Shown in pieces: positions 44,753-55,179 of a DNA stretch of 64,000 bases. A model generated the notes under the pieces. The model had not been told where the DNA came from and did no database searches. It saw nothing but the letters and a program-made list of their open reading frames with translations. This stretch comes from Antedon mediterranea (Eukaryota > Echinodermata > Crinoidea > Comatulida > Antedonidae), in NCBI RefSeq assembly GCF_964355755.1, contig NC_092678.1:7722922-7786921 (forward strand), read 5' to 3'. Position 1 is the first letter of the stretch. Each line of letters begins with the position of its first letter. The translations under genes were made by a program, and so were the position numbers.

Positions 44753-44912
44753 TCATTGCCAGTTGGGCGTGACTTCCCCTCCTTTCAAGACTGCCTCTTT
44801 AGTAGTTTCTCTGGCAGTGCGTTCAATCTCTTCCCAAATCAGCCTCCTAACTCCGCTGCAATAGTTTAGGAATGGATCTATCGGATCCATGACAAGTGGT
44901 GTATCTTCAAGA
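44753..44912 (-). CDS. OAS: OAS-like gene, terminal exon 4
   Basis: 160 nt after an acceptor TTTTCAG (AG at 44913-44914), in phase 2, ending in TGA. It encodes LEDTPLVMDPIDPFLNY then a helix (RRLIWEEIERTARETTKEA). It corresponds to the end of the OAS1 C-terminal domain, where vertebrate proteins have a VILDPADPT-type strand followed by a W and an Ala/Glu-rich helix. The join to exon 3 restores the frame (TG + T). Direct repeats lie on both sides. Confidence 0.82.
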
Positions 44913-44920
44913 CTGAAAAC

Positions 44921-45039
44921 AAAAATGAAACATCAACTTTTCTTTAAATAGAAACACAAAATTAAAACCATAAAAACAGAAAAAAGTTTTTAGCTCTTTT
45001 GCTGAGTCACTAGTGGAATAAATAATATTTCAATCATCA
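44921..45039. repeat. Direct repeat right of OAS-like exon 4
   Basis: Second copy of the 44609-44726 repeat, starting 9 bp upstream of the exon's first base (on the minus strand), so it abuts the acceptor region. Confidence 0.9.
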
Positions 45040-45189
45040 TTTATTTGTAAACGTTTATAATTTTCAGCTGAATTATGTCTCTTAATCCGCATCTGGGGCT
45101 AAGAGATTGGATTGGCACTACGTCACAAAGGCGTCTTACTGAGAATTGATGAATTCAACAATCAGTGGAAACAAAATGTCCATTTACTT

Positions 45190-45380
45190 ATTTAACTGCA
45201 TATAATATAAATAAATGCTTTGCATTTAGAGAAATAAGATAAACTAAAAACAATACAAGGTAAACTTGCTCGACAGGAAAAAAGATCTTCGTACTGTTGT
45301 TCAACAGCCTAATAGCTTGCTAATCGAAGCTGTTACTCAACCTACTTGTACGAGAAATGATGTTCTACGAATTACGAGAA
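45190..45380 (-). pseudogene. LINE C-terminal remnant in the OAS-like intron
   Basis: The minus strand reads SRTSRLSNSFD, a stop, then QAIRLLNNSTKIFFPVEQ, a pattern seen at LINE ORF2 ends and comparable to the block at 30120-30220. Confidence 0.5.
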
Positions 45381-45695
45381 AAAGGTTCGCCCTTTAAAAC
45401 TAAGTAGGCCTATCTCCAGATTTTACCAGTTATGGCAATAACGAAAACCGTATCATAACTATAGTTTAGACATCAGCAAAGTTTGGCACGTACCTATATC
45501 ACGCACCGCAAGAACGTGCACGAAACGCACGTTATTCTCTAGCATCACAAGCAAAAAAAAATGGTCGCTTGTGATTGGCCTAGAACGAGGTTTAACAATT
45601 TCTACCATACTCCTTCATAAAGGAATGTTACGCCTATAAATTTGTGATTCTAAAATAAGTTTGATAAAAAGAAGCTATTTTAAAGATAATCTTAC

Positions 45696-46080
45696 CAAAT
45701 ATGCAAATTATGTTTCGCCACTTCTTCCATAATGTTTTTGTCGTATCGACCATACTGAGTTCCACCCCAAATAACTTGTAAACTCGCCCAATCTCCAAGC
45801 GTCTTCATTACATCAAAAAATCCTTTACGGATGTCAAACTCGGAGGGGCATCCAGCCTTGCACCAGCGATGCAATGTTACCAGATCAAACAATTCTGGTT
45901 TAGGCTCTCTACTGCGAAGCGAAAGCTTGGTCGTCTGCCACACTTTGACCAATCGTATTAAGTCGTGTAGATAAACTGGTGTTTTCTTAATTAAATTAGA
46001 TTGCATTTCTAGTATGGTTGCGTTGTAAGGGGAACGATCAGAAACTGTAATGAACTTTCGGTAAAATGTGCCGATGTTTG
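45696..46080 (-). CDS. OAS: OAS-like gene, exon 3 (OAS1 C-terminal domain)
   Basis: 385 nt, acceptor TTTCTTTAG (AG at 46081-46082), donor GTAAG (GT at 45694-45695); enters in phase 1, leaves in phase 2. It encodes NIGTFYRKFITVSDRSPYNA, then LIKKTPVYLHDLIRLVKVWQ, then PKPELFDLVTLHRWC, FDIRKGFFDVMKTLGDW and LQVIWGGTQY. The series (linker, LIRLVKxW helix, E-L-LTLxxW, F-x2-GF-x3-L, L-x-I-W-x3-Y) is the diagnostic order of the OAS1_C domain, which completes the 2-5A synthetase fold that in animals senses double-stranded RNA. An ORF extending further upstream (to an ATG at 46120) is intronic. Confidence 0.88.
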
Positions 46081-47173
46081 CTAAAGAAAATAAAATAGCG
46101 ATAATAATATTATGTCTCATACTATATGTATTTTACAACTTGTTTATACACATTTTACCTTTTTTGTTATGACCTATTTCTTTTTTAATGTTTGAACTGA
46201 CAATTTTCCTCTTCTGAAGTTTTTACCAATTTTCTCCATTTCAACTTGTATAGTATAGGACTTACTGCTTGTTTTCTTATCTTGCATTTATCTTGTTTGT
46301 TGACAATGATTTTGATCAAAATAAATGAATGAAAGAAAAGACATGTGTATACAATGCAGAGTTGCTGAGGGTATAACCTTGATTTTCATATAAATTATGG
46401 ACTACAATTTTCGGTATAACAATTTAAGGATAATCTGATCTTAAACATTGTACATAATAAACAAATTGGAATTGGAGTGACGATGAATTATGCACAAAAG
46501 TTGAACGCAACAATTAAATGTATCGTTTTAAAAATGAAACACTCATCTTTCATTAATCTTTCATTTAAGGATTATGAAAAGAAATAGGCCTAATGTATTA
46601 ATTTCTATTAAAAGCTTGCATTAATATTTTTAAGTAGGCTTAAACATTTTTACTAAATTACCAAAAAGAGTGCCATTTCTTAGGTAAGCGATGTTTCAAT
46701 CATGAATTATTCATTATTTTATATTCTTCTCTTATTGAAAATGAGTGTGACGTAAGAATTGATCGGACTGACAATTAGCTACTGAAGCCTTCTGTGTGGT
46801 TTACGTACTGATCTAGCTACATGACCCTTTGTTCAACACATTTTCGACGATCGCTGGAGCACGCTGTACCGCTAGTTCCGACTTTTAGCAGGAAGTAGCT
46901 GCTAAACGTACGTAATCCACCACTCGGAATATTGACACACGTTTTTCCCGAATATTTTGCGCGGATAGTACGCGTGCAAGGGTAGATGTTTTCTGGATGG
47001 TACTGTAGTGAGAGAGATAAGTTATAGAGGATTAGGTTTGGTTCAGAACTTAGAAAATATAGGTTCACGGTCACAAATAATGAACAATTTAGGATTTCTG
47101 CATCGCTTACCTACAGAAAATGAAAGCAATCGCGAAGGTCAAGTGGACGATTTGCGTTACACACTTGACGTAC
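46081..47173 (-). other. Intron 2 of the OAS-like gene
   Basis: Phase-1 intron with GT at 47172-47173 and AG at 46081-46082. AT-rich, with one TAGGCCTA palindrome (about 46584) and no recognisable element. Confidence 0.7.
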
Positions 47174-47441
47174 CTTGAGTTGGATTGTTGCCAAGCAAAT
47201 CGACAGTAGGAAAAACTGTACACGTGATCATGTCATCACACGTCGGCAAATACACTGTTAAACAATCTTGGGCGTTTTTCATGCCCAATCTGTATTTATC
47301 ATTCAGACATTCCCGCAATTCATTCACAATAGATGGTAGTCTTTTTGAGTGGTCTTCAATCGCTCGGAAGTCAGTGATATATAGAAGAAGATCGATAAAT
47401 ATATCATCTTGTGTTGAAAGACTTTTACCCCATTCGCCAGC
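47174..47441 (-). CDS. OAS: OAS-like gene, exon 2 (nucleotidyltransferase core)
   Basis: 268 nt, acceptor AAAG (AG at 47442-47443), donor GTACG; phase 0 in, phase 1 out. It encodes AGEWGKSLSTQDDIFIDLLL, the helix HSKRLPSIVNELRECLNDKY, and CTVFPTVDLLGNNPTQ. Against family knowledge, this spans the GGS loop, the D-x-D strand (SDADLVVF in vertebrate OAS) and the third acidic strand (FDVLPAFD). Here the GS loop reads GEWGKS, the D-x-D position aligns as FID, and the third Asp aligns with T in CTVFP. If the alignment is right, catalytic acidic residues are missing and the protein would bind but not synthesise 2-5A. Confidence 0.78.
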
Positions 47442-47619
47442 CTTTATTAACAGAAATAATAAATAAATAAATTATAATAAATAAATAATGATGATAAATA
47501 ATAATTGTAATTGGGGATAATTTTGAATGTGGGGTGGGTGGGGTGTTTTTTTTGTGTATAGTTTTTGTATTTGTATCGCTGGTTTGTTTAAATTTGTTTT
47601 GTAATTTTACTGTTATATA

Positions 47620-48357
47620 TTTAGGTATATTTATTCATAAAAAGACATCAAAATACAACGGCAGCAAAAAGGCTGAAAAGTAGTATTTTACAAAATTTGA
47701 TAAAAATATATAAATACATTATGTATAAAAGGTAAAAAAATTACCACATTAAAATTGGTCCACCTGTAAGTTAAAATAGTGCCAGCCTATTCAATATTCA
47801 TCATTAATGAGTCGGACTAAAAAAGGGACTGGTGAAGATCTAAATCTTTCTGTACGACCAAACGGGATTTTGAGTAGAGGCTTACTCGCAGACCTCAGGG
47901 TTCTGCTAATGTCACGAACAGGGGGAAGAATGCTTCTAAATGTATCGGACTTTATTATTCCTTTACCAAATTTCAGTAAGAGTTGGACTCTTCTGTTAAC
48001 TAGCGATGGAAGGTCTGACAATTTAAGAGCAGACTCGTAGGATACATAGTTCATGCCATAAATGATTCGTAGAGCTCTTTTTTGAACTCTTTCTATTGAC
48101 TTAGTTTGGTCTTTCGTAATTGAACTGTGCCACACAGGGCATGCATATTCAACTAAAAGACGTATATAGCAAGTATATACTTGTAGTAAATCTTTAGAAG
48201 GCGCCTTGGCTTTCTTAAGTATAATCAAAGTGTACAAACGTCGACATGCTTTAGCAACGATATCATGAATATGCATCTCCCATTTAAGGTTATCCTGCAA
48301 GGTGACACCAAGCAGTTTAATGTGATTTACATTGTTATTGTGTTCTGAGGAGGTCAC
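47620..48357 (-). pseudogene. LINE ORF2 C-terminus in intron 1 of the OAS-like gene
   Basis: The frame 47791-48357 reads HIKLLGVTLQDNLKWEMHIH, LLQVYTCYIRLLVEYACPVW and KSIERVQKRALRIIYG, the thumb and C-terminal part of a LINE RT. The 3' UTR runs left to about 47620. It has the same orientation as the host gene. Confidence 0.88.
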
Positions 48358-48577
48358 CCAAAATAAAAAACAAATAAGTAAATAAATAAATTGTAAATAG
48401 GCCTACAGTTATAGGCCAATATATAGGGCAAATTAATTAACTACACTATAGTTTCTAGACTCCATTTCGACTTAATATTTGTAAAAAGATAAATATTTTG
48501 GCATACATGGCGTTTCATACGTATTGTGATGGCACTAGTTACAATAAGTTTATGCATGATTAATGCATAAACGGGCA

Positions 48578-49522
48578 GCGATTTTTTTTTTCGTACATAA
48601 GTTGGGGACCCCCTCATGAAACGTCACAAAATAAACATGAATAATTCATCTGTTAAATTTTCTTGTTCCGTGTGCACCCAAGCGTATAGCAACAAGAAGT
48701 GATTACACAAGTGCGGTACGATTCTAGGCCTATCTCCGCTGTTGTTGCGGCCGGCGTGCGATTTCATAGAAGAATAGCGGCGTTTTGTGTGGATTGTCGA
48801 AATAATCAGCCTTTAGTTTATGGTGTTTTTAATATAATTTATTACTAAAGAATTACGTGTTAAAACTATAGTTTCTATTAATACTATTAGGTCTAATTAT
48901 TAGTCTCTAAACCCATGTCTATTCTAGTAGTAGCTGTGTGGGTGTGTGTGACGTGTGTGTGTTAGGTAGGCCTATGACCAAAGATAGTTACACTTACTAT
49001 CTTTGGTATGACACAATCCGAGTAATAAGTCAGCAAAATTAGACAATAAACATTACACAAAAATACATTTTTTATTCCCGTGGGTCAAATCTTCCCATCT
49101 CATGTGTTCATATACGCGCATTTTTAAAATTCCTTTGAGTACATGCATATTGTTTGATAATAAAATAGCAGAATTAAAAAAATACAGTACACAAATTATA
49201 CACATTCTTTATTCTTGTGGGTCTAAGCTTTCTTTGGGCTATGTCCAATGAATTACTACTTAGTTTAATGTCTTGCCTAGCTGTCGATTAGCCTCGACTC
49301 GACACATTTCCTGTGAAGAAGAGTGCGCGAAGGCAATCACGTGAATTGACTTGGAATCCTAGGCCTGCTGTAGAAAGTATCGTATCGCAGTTGTGTAATC
49401 ACTTCTTGTTGCTATACGCTTGGGTGCACACGGAACAACAAATTTAACTGATGAATTATTCATGTTTATTTTGTGACGTTTCATGAAGGGGTCCCCAACT
49501 TATGTACGAAAAAAAAAATCGC
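48578..49522. mobile_element. Mutator-like non-autonomous element, 9-bp TSD
   Basis: 945 bp. Terminal inverted repeats of about 150 bp begin GCGATTTTTTTTTTCGTACA and differ at only a handful of positions. AAACGGGCA flanks both sides (48569-48577 and 49523-49531), a 9-bp target duplication. Long ends plus a 9-bp duplication fit MULE-type transposons. The middle has a hairpin (CCAAAGATAGT / ACTATCTTTGG at about 48979-49006) and no ORF. It lies in intron 1 of the OAS-like gene. Confidence 0.85.
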
Positions 49523-49531
49523 AAACGGGCA

Positions 49532-51764
49532 TAAATAAGGAGAAAGATTTGGACTCGTGGTTCATTGTTGAGTTGGATTACTATTTTCAGACTAGGCCTA
49601 GGCTTAAGAAAAATACAAAAGGATGAAAATAAGTAAAGTGTATAGGCTAAAACACCCTTCTGAGATTCATAGATTGTATTTCCTAGATAATACTTATAAT
49701 AGCTCATTCTAAATTAATCTTTTTTTGGTAGATAATTGTAATGCAATTTTAGATTAGCATTTTATGAACATGATTAGGGTTGAATTCAAAATACACGGTT
49801 TTGTTTTGTATGCGTGTGGGTGCGTGTGTGTAGGCCTACGTGTCGCTTGGCTTTTTGATGAGTTAGTTACACCTACGCAACTTTTAATTCCAGATTCAAA
49901 TTATCGGTACTCTACTTAATGTACTGATGTAAATGAATTCTCAATAATGATGTTTGAAGGCTACTGTATATAGCCTACATAGCATCACGCTTACATAATA
50001 ATACTTTACCGACTTAAATTTTAAAGATAAGATATGATCGATATTGCGTGCGTGAATAATAAGTAATAAACACATTAAAATGAGTAAAACGTGGTAAAAA
50101 ATTCGAGAACTGATGAGAATCTACATAACTGTATTTTAAAGGCTGCTTGTGTTTGTGTATATTTTAGAGAATATTAAAACGTAAAAGATGTATTGTCTCC
50201 CTGAAAAAAATTGTCATAATAGTTATCCACTTGGACCAAAAATTAGATCGAAAATAAATGTTACCTGAAAAAACTGTAGGGCCTAACTTAAAGCAAAAAT
50301 AGTCAAATTGGCTGCCAGCAATGGGTTTTGGTTGAATTTAACAGTCTATTTTATCATTTTTTATAAGTGAAAACATTTTTTTATTGTTTTTTCCTCGTGG
50401 AAGTGATTGACTTTATTCAAAATAACCTATTCAAATTTTGATTTAATTAATCAATACTCTTTAAAGGTTGTTGGAGAATAGATCTAAGCTTATTTTTACT
50501 ACTGCAATTTAGGGTTCAATATTTGCGAAAAAGTTATCTGTCATCTTTTATTCTTTTGTTGTGTTTTGTCTTCTTTTAGGGAATACTGTAACGTTAACGT
50601 GTAAAGATCTGTTACACAAGTTTGCTTTATTGATAGGCCTTAATGCGTGTCTGTATTTGAGTGTTTACAGTAACACATACCCTATCTGAAGATATTTGCC
50701 TGTTTTTTTTGTTTATACAGTATTTCATTTGAGCGTTTAGATAAATTAAACGTAAGGTATTTTCTGTCACTTGAGGGTTTAGAAACCTAAACGTCCACCA
50801 TTATTACGGTACTGTGTTTCTTCAATGTGTTCTATCACTTTTAAATTGGAGAAAACCATGTAGCCTACAATGGGACGTTACTTAAGTTTGTTCATTAGAT
50901 TAAATATTTTTATTATTGGTTAAAATCATGTTGTTTTTCATAGGGACAATCAAACACCTTTTTCCTTTTCCAAGATATGTTTTTCATTTGTAGAAAATAA
51001 TTATGCGTAACCTAGATAGCTACTAAAAACTGTTTGTGACGTCACACTGCAGATATATTACGTTGGCGATAATTTAGATTTAAGACATGATTACAATTAC
51101 TATTATCATTCCATTCAGCAACCTAGTTTGCTTGCAATCGATCTGGCACTGTGCAAGGCTCAGCGAATGATTTGTAATTAGGCAAGTTTGACGGAAAGTA
51201 GATATATCATTGTTTCGGAAATGTCATAAAGATGATGAAGCAATTTGCTTTAATAAATCGATTCTATTTGAATGACGTTCTTTCACCTACCGTACTAATA
51301 ATACTGACTTGACAGAGTATTTAAAATTAATTAATCACAAATATGTAGGTCTCTTGCAAGCAAAGATAGAGAATATGTCATTTCTAAATACTGTATAGTG
51401 ACTTACATTGTTTTTATCATACTTAGAGCAAAATGAAATAAAAACGGGACTAGCCCAAAAGACTTTATACAGATTACGCAGCTATCAAATAGAAAGTCTT
51501 TTTTTGTGAAGCATGAGCAGAATGATTTTTTATACTCAATAGTTGCGTAGTCACAAAAAATCACTATTGGTGAGGATACAGAAAAAAAGTTTAAACAGGG
51601 TAATTTCATTCTTTCCTGGTTTGAGGTAGTGGTGGACTTTGATTTAGGGGAAGATGTGACGAGGAGAGTTCAAAATTCCTGAACTTAACATATGTCCTAT
51701 CTTTTGTATTGCAAGGCCGTCCCTCTCCACTTCTCTGTATACTCTTATAGTGAGGTACACTTAC
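49532..51764. other. Intron 1 of the OAS-like gene, left of exon 1
   Basis: No further exon is seen between the MULE and exon 1. It contains a degraded TTAA-type MITE (50186-50470) and two TAGGCCTA palindromes (about 49592 and 49831). Confidence 0.5.
50186..50470. repeat. Degraded copy of the TTAA-type MITE
   Basis: Begins AGATGTATTGTCTCCCTGAA like 56648-56984 and keeps ACCTGAAAAAACTG and TTGGCTGCCAGC. The right terminal repeat is eroded. Confidence 0.65.
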
Positions 51765-51925
51765 CACTCCTACTCGGCCTACCGTCACAGTCAATTTCTT
51801 CTTCATATACCCAACGAGAGATTCAATGGCATCATTCACTTCCTTAGTAGCAGATTTGGTTGGACGAAGCTCTTTAATAAAATGGCTCAAATCGCAAGGT
51901 GCTAAATTCCAAGGTGTCTCCATAC
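51765..51925 (-). CDS. OAS: OAS-like gene, exon 1 (N-terminal helices)
   Basis: Ends at donor GTAAGT (GT at 51763-51764) in phase 0, matching exon 2. From the ATG at 51923 it encodes METPWNLAPCDLSHFIKELR then NDAIESLVGYMKKKLTVTVG and RVGV, resembling the OAS N-terminus (a short lead, a FI-x2-L helix, and an AI-x4-G-x-L/M-K helix before the first beta strand). The true 5' border is uncertain. Either translation starts here or at 51944 (MDLYFIG...), or the exon begins at 51925 after a TATAG acceptor and joins the candidate exon at 52503, which would be in frame (G + GT). Confidence 0.7.
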
Positions 51926-52502
51926 CTATAAAATATAGATCCATGAATGCTTAGGCCTACTCATCATTAAACACTTTTGAAATGATTGAGTGTGGTCGTT
52001 AAGATAGGTCTTATTATGGGGTAAAAATGTTGAGCGAACGTTGATTTTTTTTGCCACCCCACTGAAAGATGCAATTCTGCCATAGACTTTTGACGGATCC
52101 AGGTATAAACAAGATACGTTTAACAAAAATGTTTATGAACTGAAGAAGAATCAAATATAGGCTTTAATTTAGCAGCAATTCATTTACTTAATTAAGCCCT
52201 ATTTGAAAATCCATGCCTAATGGGCGTTATTTTGTGATGTCAATATTGATCAAGGCAATTGTATTATAATTTTATACTAAAACGCCTTTTTTTAAACAAC
52301 ATGCTTATTCTTTTGCCTGTGATCACTTCCTTCCTTTTCACTTCATTCCTTCCTTCACTACACAGCTATTTAGCTGAACCCGGTCCTAAAAATGAAGGGG
52401 ATTAATCCTGAATAAACTCCCTATCTATCGTTTATGTCCAACGTTTCTTAGAATGAGTAAGCTAGATTAAAAAGTTTAAAAATATGAATTAATTAAACTC
52501 AC

Positions 52503-52617
52503 CAAAAAATCGTAAAGCCTCAATCTCGTATTGGAAGAACCTACGACAGTATGGTGGTTGATTGTAACCTATTAAATCAGTAGGAACTGTAGCTTCGTCG
52601 AAACTCTTCTGACTGGC
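52503..52617 (-). CDS. Possible 5' extension exon of the OAS-like gene
   Basis: The minus strand reads ASQKSFDEATVPTDLIGYNQ then PPYCRRFFQYEIEALRFFG and ends at a GTGAGT donor (GT at 52501-52502) in phase 1, compatible with an acceptor at 51926-51927. The acceptor is chosen at ACAAG; a slightly longer exon starting near 52625 is possible. No ATG lies in the frame and a stop closes it upstream, so a further 5' exon would be needed. I do not recognise the module. Confidence 0.4.
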
Positions 52618-52619
52618 CT

Positions 52620-52999
52620 TGTTATCTCACATTTTAGATAAGTCGGATTCATTATTGATAATACTGATATTCGGTAAACACATTTTATTGACTTTTGTTT
52701 ATTTAGTTCGTGGGGGTTATCCACAAAATTATTATTTCCGTCTCTCAGCCATATATAAATAAAAAGGAATCATAGGTTGAATCAGTGTTAAAAATGATAG
52801 CACAAAAGTCGTTGAACTGTTGGTAAAAGGTGGTAGACATATCGACTCTAATGGCGGTTTAAGTAGGCCCAAGAAATATACACGTTGATCGTGCAATTTT
52901 AGGTTGGGTGTACAGCATCTGTTTGCCGAAATTCTTGTATTTAAACATTAGCATTGTTAGCATAATTCAACCAGAAAAGTGATCATTTTTGTTAGCAAA
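52620..52999. other. Non-coding, nothing recognised
   Basis: No exon or repeat could be supported. Confidence 0.35.
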
Positions 53000-53400
53000 A
53001 CTATCCACGCCAAGGAGGGCTACCTTCAATCTGGTAAAGCTCCTAATCATCGTCATATTATGGGAAAAATGTCGTTCAACGGCAAATAAGATGGCCTGGA
53101 ATTCCGCCACTAATATCTTCTGTTTTATCTACTTAATACTCAACGGTTCGTTGTCGTTTTAAGAAGAAATCAGAAAACTGCTTCAACCGGTCATCTGTAT
53201 CTGGATATGCAAATGACATGGGGTTGGCTCGCGTTGAAGAATGATATGGTGCACTGATGGAATGAAGATAATGTGGGGATCAGGTCCCTGGTACAGAAGA
53301 CAGTTACCGGTATGGACATAATTCGGAATTCATTAAATAGCGAAACTGGAAACTTTAAGTTGGTCGATCTGTGGCTGCTTAGGCCTGATGTATGTTCTGT
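53000..53400 (-). pseudogene. Degenerate retroelement RNase H-like fragment
   Basis: The minus strand at about 52995-53105 reads ILVAEFQAILFAVERHFS, then a gap, then VALLGVDSFANKN. This recalls the E-helix and D-strand of a retroelement RNase H (possibly DIRS or LINE). Upstream frames are full of stops. Confidence 0.3.
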
Positions 53401-53935
53401 GAATCGCGCAGCTTATTAACCCCATGATTTTCTTGGTACCTAGCTAACTTGCAAAAATGTATCCATGGTCTTCCACCGGAAAGGCAATAAGGGTGTGTTT
53501 CCATACCTGCTCTCTTACGCTTATAAATATATTTAGTAGGGTAGTTTGGTTCTTCTTGATACGATAATATCAGTCAAAATCACTCAACTACAATTAAATT
53601 TTTGCTAAATATTTAATCATTTTGTCATCGTTTAGATGATTTCCTTTTAAAAAAAGTAGGCATAGCGACCTTTCACGCCGTGCCACGCAACTACGTAAAG
53701 CACACTCAGACGCATAAACATGCACAGAATGACTATTAGACTCAATAGCTGCGTGGTCGCATGACAAATTGCGAGACTAAAGGTCAACTTAAACTACTGT
53801 TATTATTTGTGGTATATTTATTTTGAGATAGCGTACCAGTAGCGATCACACCTCGAGTTTGTAAAAATTCAAATGAAACTCTGAAACCATATTTTTAACT
53901 TGATGTGTTACTTTTTGTTACTCTATATAATATAT
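53401..53935. other. Non-coding, nothing recognised
   Basis: No gene or repeat was recognised in this stretch. Confidence 0.35.
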
Positions 53936-53939
53936 ATAT

Positions 53940-54110
53940 ATAAACCGGGCGGTTTAGAATTAATGTTCTTTGCCTGATTTGTTTATAATAGGCCTATATA
54001 ATATATATAGTTTCAAATTAATTAATTAAATTTCAGTATATCACCGGGCGGTTTAGAATTAATGTTCTTTGCCTGATGTGTTTATATATATATATATATA
54101 TATTATATAA
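53940..54110. repeat. Two tandem copies of a dispersed repeat
   Basis: CCGGGCGGTTTAGAATTAAT followed by GTTCTTTGCCTGA occurs at about 53945 and 54044. A third copy lies at about 2147-2185. TA-rich runs separate them. Confidence 0.75.
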
Positions 54111-54208
54111 CTCTAGGCATAACAGTTGACTTGTTCAGTTAATCAGCAAAAAAAATCGGATGTATATCAAATACAATTTATACGTGGCCGCCTAAAAGGT
54201 AGATCATA

Positions 54209-54318
54209 ACTTGGTTCCCACTAGGACGTAACGCAACGCAAGCGTGTTGACCAATGACAAGTGGCAGTTGGTCAACTCACTTACGTCCTTACGTTGCGTC
54301 TCTAGTGGGAACCAAGTT
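54209..54318. mobile_element. MITE of the TTGGTTCCCACTAG family, copy 1
   Basis: About 110 bp with inverted ends AACTTGGTTCCCACTAG and CTAGTGGGAACCAAGTT and internal GACGTAACGCAACGCAAG. A further half-copy of the right end follows to 54363 (CTAGTTGGAACCAA). Confidence 0.8.
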
Positions 54319-54363
54319 TTAGGTTGCGTTACGTCCTTGGGTTGCGTCTCTAGTTGGAACCAA

Positions 54364-55179
54364 TTTGTTTGTTTTTTTTATTCGGTACTCAAGAAATACA
54401 ACAAAAATACCAGGATTGCCCATAAAGCTGAAACAGCTTAATTCCAATGGGGTCCTTTAAACAAGCAAGTTAGATAATAATGTGTACATTATAAATGCAT
54501 ACTAATACAATAAACAGAGACATCCATATACAATATAGCATTAGTTTAAGTTCAGAATTTAATTGTACAATATTGTAGCCATTTGAAAGCCCGCCACTGT
54601 GTAATAAACATCTACGTACATTCAACAAACAACATCCAATCACACTACACAATTTATTTTAAATGGATCAGAACATTAATCTTAATTTGATATCTGTTCT
54701 TATTGTAACAAATAACAAAGAACGATCATACATATACCGTTTAACACATATTCACAACCTTATACTTAACAACATTACTGCCAAGCTAGTAGTAGAACAA
54801 TGTAGGCCTACGATACTGCCTGACATAAAAAAATACGTATTTCATAATAAGATTATATCTTTAGGCCTACAATACCGTACTCAATATCAAATTCCTGTGT
54901 TTTTCAAAGATTAGAAAATTGTTTCAACATTGAAAGTATACTGTGCTTTAGCACGAAAATGCTATGTCATAATAAAATATAAATTGATAAAATACAGTAG
55001 TTCTTAATAGATAAAATAAAACCCTTTCTTCTTTGTTATAATATGTAAACGTATATGAAATATCCAAGCACCATTGTACACATATACAGTACTATAAACA
55101 GAGTATAATAACAGAGTAATAATCATAAATATATATTTATTGTACATGATTATTCACAAAACATATGTATATATACATT
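54364..55179. other. Non-coding; LINE-like tail at the left
   Basis: 54365-54460 (ACCAGGATTGCCCATAAAGC, AATTCCAATGGGGTCC) resembles the CR1/L2-like 3' UTR at 4120-4200 on the minus strand, more diverged. Two TAGGCCTA palindromes lie at about 54802 and 54861. No gene. Confidence 0.45.

Noticed and set aside
46081-46120. The ATG at 46120 as start of an independent small OAS-like gene
   Set aside because: A strong TTTCTTTAG acceptor at 46081-46082 and matching phase with exon 2 make this intron sequence. The residues before the acceptor do not fit the family.
51926-52126. A 66-codon minus-strand ORF between the two candidate OAS-like 5' exons
   Set aside because: No family resemblance. It lies in the predicted intron and gives no better N-terminus.
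2130-54110. A CRISPR array from the recurring repeats
   Set aside because: Repeats are dispersed or simple tandem without unique equal-length spacers, and the genome is eukaryotic.
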